From: Prevotella communis
GTDB lineage: Bacteria > Bacteroidota > Bacteroidia > Bacteroidales > Bacteroidaceae
Reading direction: 5' to 3'
Length of the DNA stretch: 64,000 nt
Assembly (NCBI RefSeq): GCF_022024115.1
Contig: NZ_CP091792.1
Span: forward strand, 2,728,001-2,792,000
In this document: positions 6,952 through 16,314 of the stretch, piece after piece
Layout: each line of letters starts with the position of its first letter
Numbering within the stretch: position 1 is the first letter of the stretch
Notes under the pieces: model-generated
Database searches by the model: none
Told to the model about the DNA's origin: nothing
Seen by the model: the letters and a program-made list of their open reading frames with translations, nothing else
Position numbers and translations under genes: made by a program

Positions 6952-9900
6952 CTATTCACTCATGTTTTGACGACGGCGACGCACCAGCAGCGCTATCAGG
7001 ATGATAAAGACTACGGCGATGGCAACCACAGCCACGCTGTTGACAATCGTAGTAGTGGTGCTGGCAGAGGACATTTCCTCCTTCTTCAGCACCTGACTGT
7101 TCTGATTGCTCACCTGCTCGTGGCGCACCTCGCTGATCTGTTGCTGATAGGCTTTTGCTGTTGTGGCATCCACCTTATGGGCGATGAAGTCCTGCAACTT
7201 CTGATTGTCGCTCACCATCTGCGAACCGCTGGCGCCATATTTCTTCACCAACTCGGTATGCAGTTGGGCTATATCCTTGAGTTGGGCGTCGCTGGCCTTC
7301 CAGTAGCCCTTGCGGGCCGACTCCATCATCACGGCCGTCATCTCCTGCAGGGCGGCAGGGTTCTTCTGTTCGAAGAAGGCGCGCGTGCCCAGGTTGTACT
7401 GGTCCTTGACGTAGGTATCATAGATGCCGTCCCACATCTCGTTGTCGATAGCCTCGGGCTTCATCACGTTCCATCCGTAGGTATTCTGAACCAACTCGGC
7501 AAAGGTGTTGGCATCGCTGGCGCCACCCTGCATCTTCTCCTTGATATAGGTGGGGTTGAACAGTGTGGTGCGACTCTCGACGCCGATGGCCTCCTTCACC
7601 TCCTGCATCCTGGCATGATTGCGGTTGCGATAGTCGGAGAGGTAGGCATCGGGCTCCTTACCCGTGACGTTGCGTACGGCCATGTTCATGCCGCCCATAA
7701 ACTCATAGACGTGGTCGAGCGACAGGGCGCCCCAGGTGTTAGACTGGCGCGGCTGGATGACGGCATCGGTATTGGCCAGGGCAGCCTCGAAGGCATACTG
7801 GCGCATGTCCTCCCACTGGTCTTCCTTACCATAGTAGGCACCCATATTGTTGAGGTAGACCTCAGCCAGTTCCGACTCGTTTTCCCAACGGTCGCTGGCC
7901 ATCGTCATGCCCTGGATGCCTGTGCCGTAGTTGCCGTTGACACCACCAAACACACGATGGGTACTCACCTCACGGGCTTCCTTGGGCGACAGACCTTTTT
8001 CCACCAGCACACGCTCGGCTTCCTTCACGCCCTGTGCCACCATGTTGGGATGCTCCTTATCCTCAGCCTGTGCAGCCATCTCGACGGCACGGGTGATGAG
8101 GAACAGACGCGAGGCAGCCAGGTCGCGCAACTGTCCTGAGGTCTGCACCACCACATCGATACGTGGGCGACCCAGTTCCTTAGAGGGAATCAGTCGGATG
8201 TCCGTGACACGACCAAAGGCGTCGCGGATGGGTTCTACACCAAGCAGATAGAGACACTGGGCGATGGTAGCGCCACCCGTCTCGATGAACTCGCTGGACC
8301 ACAGCGTGTAACTCACCTTACGGGGGATGCTGTCGTGATGGCGCTCACGATACAGGCGGATGGTATTCTCGGCCAGTTCCTTACCCTTTTCCCAGGCCTG
8401 TTCCGTAGGACAGGTCTCGGCATTGATGCCGTAGAGGTTGCGCCCCGTAGGCACGGCATTGGGGTTACTGATCACGTCGCCACCAGGTGAGGGCGCCGTA
8501 TAGCCGCCACGCAGGGCGTTGAGCATACTCGTTATCTCGATAGCAGGCGACGTAAGCAGAGCTGTGCGGTAGTTGCCCACATTGCGAATGGTGCGCTCCA
8601 CCTCGAGTACGGCACGGGAAAAGTCCTTATCCTGCTTGGAGAGCATACCAGCCTCAGCCACCTTGTCGACGATGGCCTGCATGGCGGGCGACATATGCTG
8701 CATCTTGCTGTCGGTATGCTTGTCCGTTGTGCCTTTCTTGCCCATCATGGCCTCCTTCATCTTCTTCAACTGTTCAGGGGTGGCACCCATCATCTTGGCC
8801 ATGGCCAGGGCTTTCTTGGGACTCATAGAAGACCCTCCCCCTGCCCTCCCTGCAGGGAGGGAGTGGTTACCTGGCATCTTGTTTTTCTTCATAGCAGGAC
8901 TATTTTTCCCTCCCTTCAGGGAGGGTGAAGGGTGGGTCTTTGTTCCCATCGTCATCATCATCGACATCATCTGCTGGGGAGCCGCAAGAATAGAGTCGAT
9001 ATGGTGGGCGCGATGCAGGTCGGATGTGGTGATATGGGCTATCTGACAGACCTCGGTCTCCGTCACCTCACCCTGACGACTGAGCAGTCTGGCTACCAGC
9101 GCCTTGGCGGGATTCAGATAGCGGGCGGTGAAGAGCGAGGGATGCTTCTCGGTATCGGCTGCGGCACGATGCTGCATCTTGTCGAGTGCCAGGAGGCTAT
9201 AGGCGATGGGCTCTGTGGCCATGGCGAAGACGGACGACTGGATGCGGTCCTGCTCGTAGGGCACGCCCAGGGTATAGAACTTACTCGTGATCTTCTCGTT
9301 CATCAACTCCTCAGCAAAGGCCTCGATGCGGGCTACCTCAGCCTCGGTATAGGGTTTGGTCTTAATGCTGTCGAGGTGCAATTCGCGATGAATGCCCATC
9401 TGGATAGTGAGGGCTTTCACGGCCAGCGATGCCTTGTCGCTGGGAGCCTTGTCGTAGGCCTCGATGGCAGCACTCAACTGACCATACAGTCCGCGCAGGT
9501 TGCTCTCCATGAAGGGCGGCGTGAGATACGACACCAGCGAGGCATAGGTGCGACGCTTGGCTATCATGGCCTCGCCCACATTACTGATGGTATAGAGATA
9601 GAAATGCGGCAAGGTGCCCACGAGGCGGTCGCTCCAGCAGTTCTGCGACAGCGCCACCTGTTTGCCAGGGGTATATTCCAATGAGCCGTGGGTACCGAAA
9701 TGGATGAGGGCATCGGCCTTGAAACCCTCCTGCAGCCACAGGTACTGGGCGATATAGGGATATGGCGGAACCGTCTCCGTGCCGTGCACCATCTTGAACG
9801 AGTCGCTACCCGTTCCGGCAGGCATCTGCGGCATCAGTACGATATTTCCCAGACGAATAACGGGCAGGCCCAGCGTCTCGGCATCCTTCGCCAGGTAATG

Positions 9901-11250
9901 ACCAGGATACTGTCCGTTGACACGCAGCATCTCGTCGTGCATCTCCTTGGTGAAGAGCGCCTTGGTCCACGTGTTGAAGTCGTGCTTGGTGATGAGCTGC
10001 GGCTGTCCCTCGTTGAGGAACTTGGCCTGAGCACCCTCGGCATAGGTGCCAAACACGCTGCCAGAGCGCTGGATAAGGGCGTCGAGTGCCTCGGCCGATG
10101 AGGGCAGGTCTTTTACAGTATAGCCATCCTCTCGCATCCTGACCAAGAGATTATAGAGCGAGGGAACCACCTCGAGTCCTGAAGCCGTGAGAGCGTTAGA
10201 ACCAGGACCCTTGAAATAGACGATGGCCACCTTCTTGTCCTTGTTACTGATGGTCTTCAGCGCCAGGTGCTTGTTCACGGCCTTCACAAACATCGTGAGT
10301 CGTTCAGGGATGGTATAGGCCTCAGGCAGTCCGTCCTTGCCCTCGCGGATGGCGAAGAGTACGAAGGGACGAATCATGCCGTCTATCTCAGGGGTGATGA
10401 TGCTCTGCGACAGGAAGCCGCCCTGCATGCCCTGCTTGTCATTCTCCCACTCTTCCGTCATGCGGTTCACGTTGACGGTAGAGAACAGGGGGATATTCTG
10501 CGCTTTCAGATAGTCGACCGCCGCATCACCCAGTCGTCCGTGCGCCATGTTGATGATGGCAGATGGCTGGATGCTGTCGATGGCGTGGGTCTTGATGAGC
10601 GTGTTCAGGTCGCGGGTGGCATACACCACATCGCCTGATGCCTCGAGGGCCGCAATCAGGTCGGTAGCATCGCCCATCAACCCCGTAATAAGGATACGTG
10701 GGGCATTGCCCTGATGGGGCGCACCCAGGTGATAGAAGAGTTCAGCCTCCTGTTCCTCCACGGGCTCCACCTCGTCGAGGAAGAAGAGTTTGCCGTCCAC
10801 CTCATTGCGCAGGTAGTTCAGAAAACTGCGGTAGTTCTTCGCTCCACCCGCCGAGAGGTACTGCTTCAGCGAGTCAGCATCCCACTCGTCCATGCTCACG
10901 ATATTATTCGCAGGGTTCGTCACGGCGGTGGTCAGGATGGGCAATCCCTTATCGGCCAGCGTCTGGATCTGCTGGCGCTGTTCCTCCGTAATGCGCAGTC
11001 CCATACCATTAATCACAACGGCATCGTAGTCGCTCCACGAGTCGATATCGTCGAGGGGTGCCACATGCAGGCGGATAAAACTATTGTCGTTGGCCTTCGA
11101 AATCTCGCCCAGCGTGATGACCTGGTAGTTGACAAAGGCCACATCCGTCCTACTGCACATGGTGCGCCAACAGGCCGTCAGGATGAAGACGAGGACAGCG
11201 GCGAGGAGGCCTAAAAAGATGTATTTCTTCTTGATTTTGATTCTGTTCAT
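6952..11250 (-). CDS. hmuS: CobN/magnesium-chelatase-H-like protein of heme utilisation (HmuS)
   Basis: 1432 residues, the usual CobN scale. An N-terminal signal anchor (YIFLGLLAAVLVFILTACW) and a C-terminal membrane helix plus RRRR stop-transfer (IVNSVAVVAIAVVFIILIAL) place the body outside the cytosol, unlike cobalamin-pathway CobN. CobN/BchH core motifs include HFGTHGSLEYTPGKQVALSQ in the middle and VYEFMGGMNMAVRNVTGKEP near the C-terminus. In hmu loci HmuS is linked to heme demetallation; cobaltochelatase is less likely because no cob genes are nearby. Residues about 755-860 form a Met/Lys/His-rich linker, and residues about 771-807 of it are encoded by a REP-like insertion (8829-8940). 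The start overlaps the hmuR stop. Confidence 0.9.
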   Translation of the reverse strand: MNRIKIKKKYIFLGLLAAVLVFILTACWRTMCSRTDVAFVNYQVITLGEISKANDNSFIRLHVAPLDDIDSWSDYDAVVINGMGLRITEEQRQQIQTLADKGLPILTTAVTNPANNIVSMDEWDADSLKQYLSAGGAKNYRSFLNYLRNEVDGKLFFLDEVEPVEEQEAELFYHLGAPHQGNAPRILITGLMGDATDLIAALEASGDVVYATRDLNTLIKTHAIDSIQPSAIINMAHGRLGDAAVDYLKAQNIPLFSTVNVNRMTEEWENDKQGMQGGFLSQSIITPEIDGMIRPFVLFAIREGKDGLPEAYTIPERLTMFVKAVNKHLALKTISNKDKKVAIVYFKGPGSNALTASGLEVVPSLYNLLVRMREDGYTVKDLPSSAEALDALIQRSGSVFGTYAEGAQAKFLNEGQPQLITKHDFNTWTKALFTKEMHDEMLRVNGQYPGHYLAKDAETLGLPVIRLGNIVLMPQMPAGTGSDSFKMVHGTETVPPYPYIAQYLWLQEGFKADALIHFGTHGSLEYTPGKQVALSQNCWSDRLVGTLPHFYLYTISNVGEAMIAKRRTYASLVSYLTPPFMESNLRGLYGQLSAAIEAYDKAPSDKASLAVKALTIQMGIHRELHLDSIKTKPYTEAEVARIEAFAEELMNEKITSKFYTLGVPYEQDRIQSSVFAMATEPIAYSLLALDKMQHRAAADTEKHPSLFTARYLNPAKALVARLLSRQGEVTETEVCQIAHITTSDLHRAHHIDSILAAPQQMMSMMMTMGTKTHPSPSLKGGKNSPAMKKNKMPGNHSLPAGRAGGGSSMSPKKALAMAKMMGATPEQLKKMKEAMMGKKGTTDKHTDSKMQHMSPAMQAIVDKVAEAGMLSKQDKDFSRAVLEVERTIRNVGNYRTALLTSPAIEITSMLNALRGGYTAPSPGGDVISNPNAVPTGRNLYGINAETCPTEQAWEKGKELAENTIRLYRERHHDSIPRKVSYTLWSSEFIETGGATIAQCLYLLGVEPIRDAFGRVTDIRLIPSKELGRPRIDVVVQTSGQLRDLAASRLFLITRAVEMAAQAEDKEHPNMVAQGVKEAERVLVEKGLSPKEAREVSTHRVFGGVNGNYGTGIQGMTMASDRWENESELAEVYLNNMGAYYGKEDQWEDMRQYAFEAALANTDAVIQPRQSNTWGALSLDHVYEFMGGMNMAVRNVTGKEPDAYLSDYRNRNHARMQEVKEAIGVESRTTLFNPTYIKEKMQGGASDANTFAELVQNTYGWNVMKPEAIDNEMWDGIYDTYVKDQYNLGTRAFFEQKNPAALQEMTAVMMESARKGYWKASDAQLKDIAQLHTELVKKYGASGSQMVSDNQKLQDFIAHKVDATTAKAYQQQISEVRHEQVSNQNSQVLKKEEMSSASTTTTIVNSVAVVAIAVVFIILIALLVRRRRQNMSE
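8829..8940. mobile_element. REP/MITE-like 112-bp element inserted in frame in hmuS
   Basis: The ends are 33-bp terminal inverted repeats (8829-8861 and 8908-8940) matching at 27 of 33 positions, each starting AAGACCC. Each end contains its own G/C palindrome (CCCTCCCTGCAGGGAGGG at the left, CCCTCCCTTCAGGGAGGG at the right). Such CCTCCCT..AGGGAGG palindromes are usually intergenic in Bacteroidota. Here they are translated into a Gly/Ser/Pro-rich stretch (PSPSLKGG ... SLPAGRAGGGSS) without breaking the frame. Confidence 0.8.
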
Positions 11251-13187
11251 AGCATTTTATTGATATCAATAGAAAGGCCAAGCGTCAGCGTCGTACCCAA
11301 CGTGACAGGCGAGTTGGCGGCATAGGTCTTGGGCTGATAGTTAAACAGGTTGTCGACGGCACAGTTGAGCGTGATGCCTTTCATGAAGCGCTGCGAGAGC
11401 GAGAACTTCCAGATGGCATAGCCGTCGTAATGGGTCTTGGTCATCTCGTCGAGCGTGCTGGAAGTGTATTCCGTCACGTTGACAGCCGAGAGAAACCGGC
11501 CTGAGAGCGACACGTAGAGTCCGTAGTTCTTCGTAAACTGATGGTCGTAGTCGGCACGCCACGTGAGCGAGTGCGGACGGGCAGCAGTAAGGTCGGGCTG
11601 TCCCTTCTTCACGATATTCCTGGTGAAGGCATACGACACCCTGGCGCCAAAGCCGTTGTGATGATGAAGCTGTGCGTTGACGTCGGCCCCAGCTATCTGC
11701 TGGTTGGCAATGTTGGTATACATCTGTCCACTCTTCCCGTCGCGCACCACCGTTGCCGTGGTGATATAGTTGCTGAAGAAGTTGTAATAGCCGGTGGCCG
11801 TCAGGCAGTATTTCAGGTTGCTGGTAATCGAACCATAGTTGGTCCACGAGAGCGACAGGTTATGGTTGGTCTCGCATTTCAGGTCAGGATTACCATAGAT
11901 CATGAAGATGCCTCCCATGAAGAAGTCCATATAGAGTTCCTTGAGCGAGGGGGCACGGAAGCCAGAGGCGTAGGAGGCACGCAGACTGTTGTGTCCGCTC
12001 TTCCACATGCCCGCCAGTTTCCACGTGGGCATACCCTTCGCGGCAGCCGAGAAGTAGTCGTAACGCAGTCCGCCGATAACCTCCCATTGCTCCGTGGGGG
12101 CATAGTCCCATTGCACAAAGGCGTCGTAGCTGTTTTGCGACTGGTGGTTATTATCGGCGGCAAACTGATAGGTCATCAGGTAGTCGTTCATGAAGTCGGC
12201 ACCCAGAGTTAATTGAGAATTCATAATTGACAATTGACAATTATAGACGGCGCGTGCCACGTTTTGACGATTGGAGTAGTCGCGCAGGTCCTTTTGCGTC
12301 AGAAGGTTCAGGTCCGACTTGTCATACTGGTCAAAGCTGTAGCCCACCTCTAGGTGCTGCTGGGGCGTGATACTCCAGTTCATCTTCAACCCGTCGCTGA
12401 GGTCGCGATAGCGCTCATGACTCACCTCGCCCGACTCCCTCTCGCGGAAGAAATAACCCAGTCGGCCCGTCAGCGACAGGTCGTGGCGCAGTTGCCAGAC
12501 AAGGCGTTCCTTCACGTTGTACGAGCGTCCGCCATACGTGGGCAGCGACGAGTCCTCACCCAGATCCAGCGCCTTTGCACGGGTCATCTGGAAGGTAGTG
12601 AGCGAGTTCAGTTTACCCATGTTGAAATCGGCACTTCCGCCGTGGCGCCACTCCTTGGTAGCACCCTCGTAACGGGTGTTGAGGTTGGCGCTCCACGTGT
12701 CCGACGGACCCTTGGTGATGATATTGATGACGCCACCCATCGCCGACGAGCCGTAGAGCGTAGAGGCGGCACCCTTGACAATCTCAATGCGCTCGATACT
12801 GTTGAGGTTGAGACGCGAGAAATCGATGTTATCCATCGACTCGCCCGCCATGCGTTCGCCATCCACCAGGAACAGGATGTTATTGCCGTCGTAGCCACCC
12901 ATGTTCAGCACCTGCTGCCCCATAGAATAGGTAAACTCCAGTCCTGGCAACTCCTGTTGCAGCATGTCCTTGATATTGGTGGCATCGGCCTTACGGATGT
13001 CCTCGCCCGTGATGACGCGCGTCACCACAGGGATGTCCTTCAGCGACTTGGGTGTACGGGTGGCGGTGACCACAACGGTCTGCAACTTCAACGGGTCATC
13101 GTTCCACAGCACGCTGTCAGCAGGATCGGTTGCGGCCTGCATCGTGCTACATAGGCACAAGGCCATCATCATGATTTCACTTTTCAT
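11247..13187 (-). CDS. hmuR: TonB-dependent heme receptor (HmuR)
   Basis: 646 residues: signal peptide (MKSEIMMMALCLCSTMQA), a pre-plug segment DSVLWNDDPLKLQTVVVTAT containing the TonB-box-like region, a plug domain to about residue 165 and a 22-strand barrel. The heme-receptor pair FRAP (410-413) and NPDL (about 436) is present (GFRAPSLKELYMDF...YGNPDL). The loop between them, where a His is often found, is Met-rich instead. A microsatellite (12209-12246) encodes NCQLSIMNSQL in a barrel loop. It imports heme across the outer membrane with HmuY. The gene lies 59 bp after hmuY and overlaps hmuS by four bases. Confidence 0.93.
   Translation of the reverse strand: MKSEIMMMALCLCSTMQAATDPADSVLWNDDPLKLQTVVVTATRTPKSLKDIPVVTRVITGEDIRKADATNIKDMLQQELPGLEFTYSMGQQVLNMGGYDGNNILFLVDGERMAGESMDNIDFSRLNLNSIERIEIVKGAASTLYGSSAMGGVINIITKGPSDTWSANLNTRYEGATKEWRHGGSADFNMGKLNSLTTFQMTRAKALDLGEDSSLPTYGGRSYNVKERLVWQLRHDLSLTGRLGYFFRERESGEVSHERYRDLSDGLKMNWSITPQQHLEVGYSFDQYDKSDLNLLTQKDLRDYSNRQNVARAVYNCQLSIMNSQLTLGADFMNDYLMTYQFAADNNHQSQNSYDAFVQWDYAPTEQWEVIGGLRYDYFSAAAKGMPTWKLAGMWKSGHNSLRASYASGFRAPSLKELYMDFFMGGIFMIYGNPDLKCETNHNLSLSWTNYGSITSNLKYCLTATGYYNFFSNYITTATVVRDGKSGQMYTNIANQQIAGADVNAQLHHHNGFGARVSYAFTRNIVKKGQPDLTAARPHSLTWRADYDHQFTKNYGLYVSLSGRFLSAVNVTEYTSSTLDEMTKTHYDGYAIWKFSLSQRFMKGITLNCAVDNLFNYQPKTYAANSPVTLGTTLTLGLSIDINKML
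12209..12246. repeat. In-frame AATTGA-type microsatellite in hmuR
   Basis: The tract TTAATTGAGAATTC followed by two ATAATTGACAATTGACA-like units matches intergenic tracts at 26484-26516 and 61300-61332. It is translated as NCQLSIMNSQL inside the receptor barrel. Confidence 0.75.
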
Positions 13188-13245
13188 TATTTTTGAGTGC
13201 GGTAGTATTTTTCACTTTTACCTTTTTAAAGCGGAAGCAAATTTT

Positions 13246-13911
13246 TCACTTTTCACTATTCCCTTTACCCTCAATTACGGGGTATTTATAGTTCACCGTC
13301 ATCCAGCCTTTCACCTGATAGCTGTCGGTACTCATAAAGTTGGCCAACTGTATGGCGGCGTAGGTGCCGTCGGCAAAGCGCAGCAACATCACGTTGTCGT
13401 GCATGGTGTAGTTGGGCGGCATGTTACTCGTGTCCACCTCCACCCATTGTCCTATCACCGTGTTCTTATGACCAGGGGCATACACCAGGTAGCCCTCCAT
13501 CATGTGCGACATATCCACGGTGATGCATTGCTCACTCTCTTCATCGGCTGTCCACTCACCCTCGCTGGGTAGTCCGGCCTGCTCCAGGGCTTCAATCGAG
13601 TGATAGGGCGTCATCATCACGCTGGCACCGTTGGTCTTCACGTCGTAGCGGTGGTGGGCGATGTCCCACTCCTGGGGCGCACCCGTCTCCGTGAGGTCGT
13701 CCAGACTGATGGTCGAGGTGGTGATGGTGGGCACAGGCGTGTGGAGGTTGATGTACACCCACTGGGCATAGTCGGTGGCGTCCACATAGTACTGTCCCTC
13801 CTGCTTCTCCACCGCGGGGTCGTCATACACGTTCTCCAACAAATCGCAAGCTGAGAATAGTCCCACGATAGAGGCTATTCCCAGCAAGCGTAATGGTGTT
13901 TTGATACTCAT
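13246..13911 (-). CDS. hmuY: HmuY-family heme-binding lipoprotein
   Basis: 221 residues with a lipoprotein signal (GIASIVGLFSACD, lipobox Cys near residue 22). The mature part begins PAVEKQEGQYYVDATDYAQW and contains the family-typical W-x-Y strand (QWVYINLHT) and EWDIAHHRYDVKTNGAS. HmuY proteins capture heme outside the cell and pass it to HmuR. Candidate ligands include HH in AHHRYD and the Met pairs in SVMMTPYHS and SHMMEGY. Which residues bind cannot be settled by eye. Its ATG overlaps the stop of the calycin-like gene by one base (TAATG). Confidence 0.88.
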   Translation of the reverse strand: MSIKTPLRLLGIASIVGLFSACDLLENVYDDPAVEKQEGQYYVDATDYAQWVYINLHTPVPTITTSTISLDDLTETGAPQEWDIAHHRYDVKTNGASVMMTPYHSIEALEQAGLPSEGEWTADEESEQCITVDMSHMMEGYLVYAPGHKNTVIGQWVEVDTSNMPPNYTMHDNVMLLRFADGTYAAIQLANFMSTDSYQVKGWMTVNYKYPVIEGKGNSEK

Positions 13912-14417
13912 TATTTATCTTTGTTCTGAGCAGCTTCGAATACTTCCTTGAAATCGGCAGGGTTGAACAGTACGGTAGTGCCACCCATCACGGCAGGCAC
14001 GTCGAACGTAGCCACCAGTTTGCCGTCATTGACGGTGCCCTCGAAGGTAGCGGCATACTCCTTAGGCTCACCCTTCATACTGGGCATCAGGGTCTTACCC
14101 TCACCAGCGAGTGTAAACGAACCGTCGTTCTGCTTGGTCACCTTGACAGCCTCGAAGGTAAACTCGCCCCAGGTTGCTGAGGTGTAGCTCAGCGTAGCAA
14201 CATCAGCTGTCTGAGTAGCCTTCACAAATACGGTATCGTTCTCTGTGGGCTGATAGTTCTGGAAGTACTTGCAGTTGGCATAGGTGCCACCTGCATAGTT
14301 TGCTTCTACACTCTGAGCAGCGGTCTTCTCAGGTTTGTTGTCGTCATCGTTAGAACACGAGGTGAACACGGGGAGCAGCGCCAAAGCTGCTACCATAGAA
14401 ATCAGAATCTTTTTCAT
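13911..14417 (-). CDS. Calycin-like beta-barrel lipoprotein, first gene of the hmu operon
   Basis: 168 residues with a lipoprotein signal (MVAALALLPVFTSCSNDDDN). The mature domain is all beta with the features of the Bacteroidota calycin-like family: an early AGGTYANCKYF strand, TVFVKATQTADVATLSYTSA, GSFTLAGEGKTL and a final FNPADFKEVFEAAQ helix. It is probably a surface or periplasmic small-ligand binder. Being first in the operon and translationally coupled to hmuY suggests a role in heme or porphyrin capture, but ligand identity is inference. The TetR-box promoter lies just upstream. Confidence 0.8.
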   Translation of the reverse strand: MKKILISMVAALALLPVFTSCSNDDDNKPEKTAAQSVEANYAGGTYANCKYFQNYQPTENDTVFVKATQTADVATLSYTSATWGEFTFEAVKVTKQNDGSFTLAGEGKTLMPSMKGEPKEYAATFEGTVNDGKLVATFDVPAVMGGTTVLFNPADFKEVFEAAQNKDK

Positions 14418-14475
14418 TTTTATTATTATTTAATTGGTTTGTTATTCCAAAAACATCTGCTTTGTTTACAGGGTG

Positions 14476-14524
14476 CAAAGGTACGGCAAAACAGAAAGGT
14501 GCGCAATACCTAAAACTAAGGGTT
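14476..14524 (-). promoter_or_regulatory. hmu operon promoter with TetR-type box
   Basis: On the minus strand TTTTAGGTATTG (14504-14515, its TTG being the -33 element), a 20-bp spacer and TACCTTTG (14476-14483). A second half-site CCCTTAG lies just upstream (CCTTAGTTTTAGG). The same 12-mer at the same distance is found at 23324-23363 and 24020-24059. Confidence 0.75.
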
Positions 14525-14603
14525 TTAAGCATCGCGCACCAGCACGTACCTATAATTATTTAATAGTATTAATCAAAAGTAGGTATTGATGAACATTTCG
14601 TGT

Positions 14604-15164
14604 TCATTTCTTCCCCATCCTCGACGCAAGACTGATGGCTAGGGAGCCGGCGGCGAGGACGAGGATGATGACAAGGAAGAGGGCCCAGGACGATGAGAGC
14701 GTTTTGAGGCCCTCGGCATAGTCGGCACCAATCTCTTCGGCAGCGCCCTGATAGTACCATTCGGAGGCAGTCCAGAGCTTCATGAGCCACACGAGGATAC
14801 CCAAGGGCAGGATGGGATAGGCCAACAGGATACTGCGCTTGTAGGTAGTGCCGATTGATTGGCGTACTATATCTGAAAAGATACCCACAACCACCATCAG
14901 GAGGGTCTGCGTGAAGTCAATCTCGCCCATCACGAGCAAGACGACGGCGAGGACCAGCGCAAAGAGGGTGGCCACACCTAAACGCTGCCAGCGGCGAGTT
15001 GCCCAGAAATACGAGGGTGCACCCAGCATGGCGGCCAGAACGGGGAATACGACGATCCAGCACCAAGGACTCAGGAAGCCTAGGAAGGCGCAGGCGAAAG
15101 ATGTTACGGCATAGAGGACGGCACATCCGAGGATGCCAAGAAAGTTGTTGTTTGATTTTTCCAT
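14604..15164 (-). CDS. ECF transporter S-component-like membrane protein (MptD/Trep_Strep type)
   Basis: 186 residues with five to six hydrophobic helices (about 10-30, 34-55, 62-82, 85-105, 115-135 and 155-178) and a short basic C-terminus. The overall pattern, including GAPSYFWATRRWQRLGVATL and RQSIGTTYKRSILLAYPILP, recalls MptD-family putative ECF S components. These are substrate-binding membrane proteins that need an energising module. No ECF ATPase or T component is in the window, so it may use a shared module or work otherwise. It follows the outer-membrane barrel gene by one base and closes that operon. Confidence 0.6.
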   Translation of the reverse strand: MEKSNNNFLGILGCAVLYAVTSFACAFLGFLSPWCWIVVFPVLAAMLGAPSYFWATRRWQRLGVATLFALVLAVVLLVMGEIDFTQTLLMVVVGIFSDIVRQSIGTTYKRSILLAYPILPLGILVWLMKLWTASEWYYQGAAEEIGADYAEGLKTLSSSWALFLVIILVLAAGSLAISLASRMGKK

Positions 15165-15165
15165 T

Positions 15166-16314
15166 TTAAAAACTGTATTTTAGTTTGACGAATAATTCTG
15201 AGTTCTTTTTGTAGACGGTAAACATGCCGCTGTCGGCATGGAAATAGTCGTAGCCCACGATGGCGTGCAACTGGTCGTTGAGGGCGTAGTCGGCACTCAG
15301 GCGATTGAACACGCCACCATTGGTCACGTCGATATAGGCGAAGGTCTGCAGCGAGAGCGTGTTGTGCAGCAGATCCTTCGAGATGCGGAGGGTCGAGAGA
15401 CCCGTGTTTCTGTGCTCGCCCAGCGCCACGTACTTATGCGAATACTGCGCCGAGAGCGTCCAGTCGTTGCCGGCATACCAGTCGAGGCCAAGCAAGGCGT
15501 TCGTCGAGGCTGCACGCGCTCCCCCACTCTGCAGTTCGTCGAGATACTCAGCCACCTCGCCTCTTATCACGAATTTCCCCACAGGCACGGACACATCGCC
15601 GCCCAACATCGTCATGCGACGATATTCGCCCACGCCGTTGCAGACGACAGGCTGCTTGTTCCACGTATGCAGGGCCGAGAACGAGAAGTCGATGCCGCTG
15701 AGGAAGAACGACAGTCGGCCGCCATACTCCATATTACACAAACGACGCTTGGGCTCTTCGCCGATAGGAACGGGTCCCACCGACCACGGGTTCTCCACAT
15801 CCGTAGGCAGGTCAAAGAACGAGCTCACGGGTATCACCACCGCCTCAGTGCTCCATTTCTCACGCGAGTAGCGCAGTCGCAAACCACCCACAGGGATGCG
15901 GATGTCGTCGTAGTCCTGCGCCAAAAACTCCGTATAGTCCATCGGCGAGATGATGTCCGTCAGTCTTAAAGCATCCGCCACGCCCCAGGTGATGATCTGC
16001 CGTCCTGCCCGCACGTCCCAATGGTCATCCGAATAGTAGGCATAGGCCTCGCGCAACTGGAAGCCCGAGCGGTCCTTCAGGATGGCGTTGTGAATCAGGT
16101 TGGCCGACACGAACGCACCCGCATTTCCCTTTTCCAGCGTCACCTCGCCACGCACACGGCTACGTGACGACATCCAGTCGTTGGGCGCCTCCGTGCGTAC
16201 CGCATGATACGTATCCACGAAGCCCTTCACGCCCACGCGGAGAGAATCCTCATCCTGCGCGCCGACGGCAACGGGTACCACCCACAACAAAGCATTCAAA
16301 AACAGCCGTCTCAT
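15166..16314 (-). CDS. Outer-membrane beta-barrel protein of an MMPL/LolA-like export cluster
   Basis: 382 residues: signal peptide ([20 protein letters not shown]), then a run of amphipathic strands ending in a C-terminal aromatic (FVKLKYSF), the usual barrel signal. Motifs such as [40 protein letters not shown] and [20 protein letters not shown] resemble the DUF1302-like porins that accompany MMPL pumps and LolA-like proteins in hydrophobic-molecule export systems. Its start overlaps the LolA-like gene by four bases (ATGA), indicating tight coupling. The substrate is unknown. Confidence 0.75.
   Translation of the reverse strand: MRRLFLNALLWVVPVAVGAQDEDSLRVGVKGFVDTYHAVRTEAPNDWMSSRSRVRGEVTLEKGNAGAFVSANLIHNAILKDRSGFQLREAYAYYSDDHWDVRAGRQIITWGVADALRLTDIISPMDYTEFLAQDYDDIRIPVGGLRLRYSREKWSTEAVVIPVSSFFDLPTDVENPWSVGPVPIGEEPKRRLCNMEYGGRLSFFLSGIDFSFSALHTWNKQPVVCNGVGEYRRMTMLGGDVSVPVGKFVIRGEVAEYLDELQSGGARAASTNALLGLDWYAGNDWTLSAQYSHKYVALGEHRNTGLSTLRISKDLLHNTLSLQTFAYIDVTNGGVFNRLSADYALNDQLHAIVGYDYFHADSGMFTVYKKNSELFVKLKYSF

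Noticed and set aside
9688..10101. Long plus-strand frames antisense to hmuS and other genes
   Set aside because: GC-rich codon use on the coding strand creates long antisense frames; none has family motifs, a promoter or a ribosome site.
13190..13245. Possible separate promoter for hmuR in the 59-bp gap after hmuY
   Set aside because: No TAnnTTTG with a -33 partner at about 20 bp was found; co-transcription with hmuY is simpler.
14418..14475. Cobalamin or other riboswitch ahead of the hmu operon (suggested by the CobN-like gene)
   Set aside because: The leader is under 60 nt and has no B12-box-like sequence.
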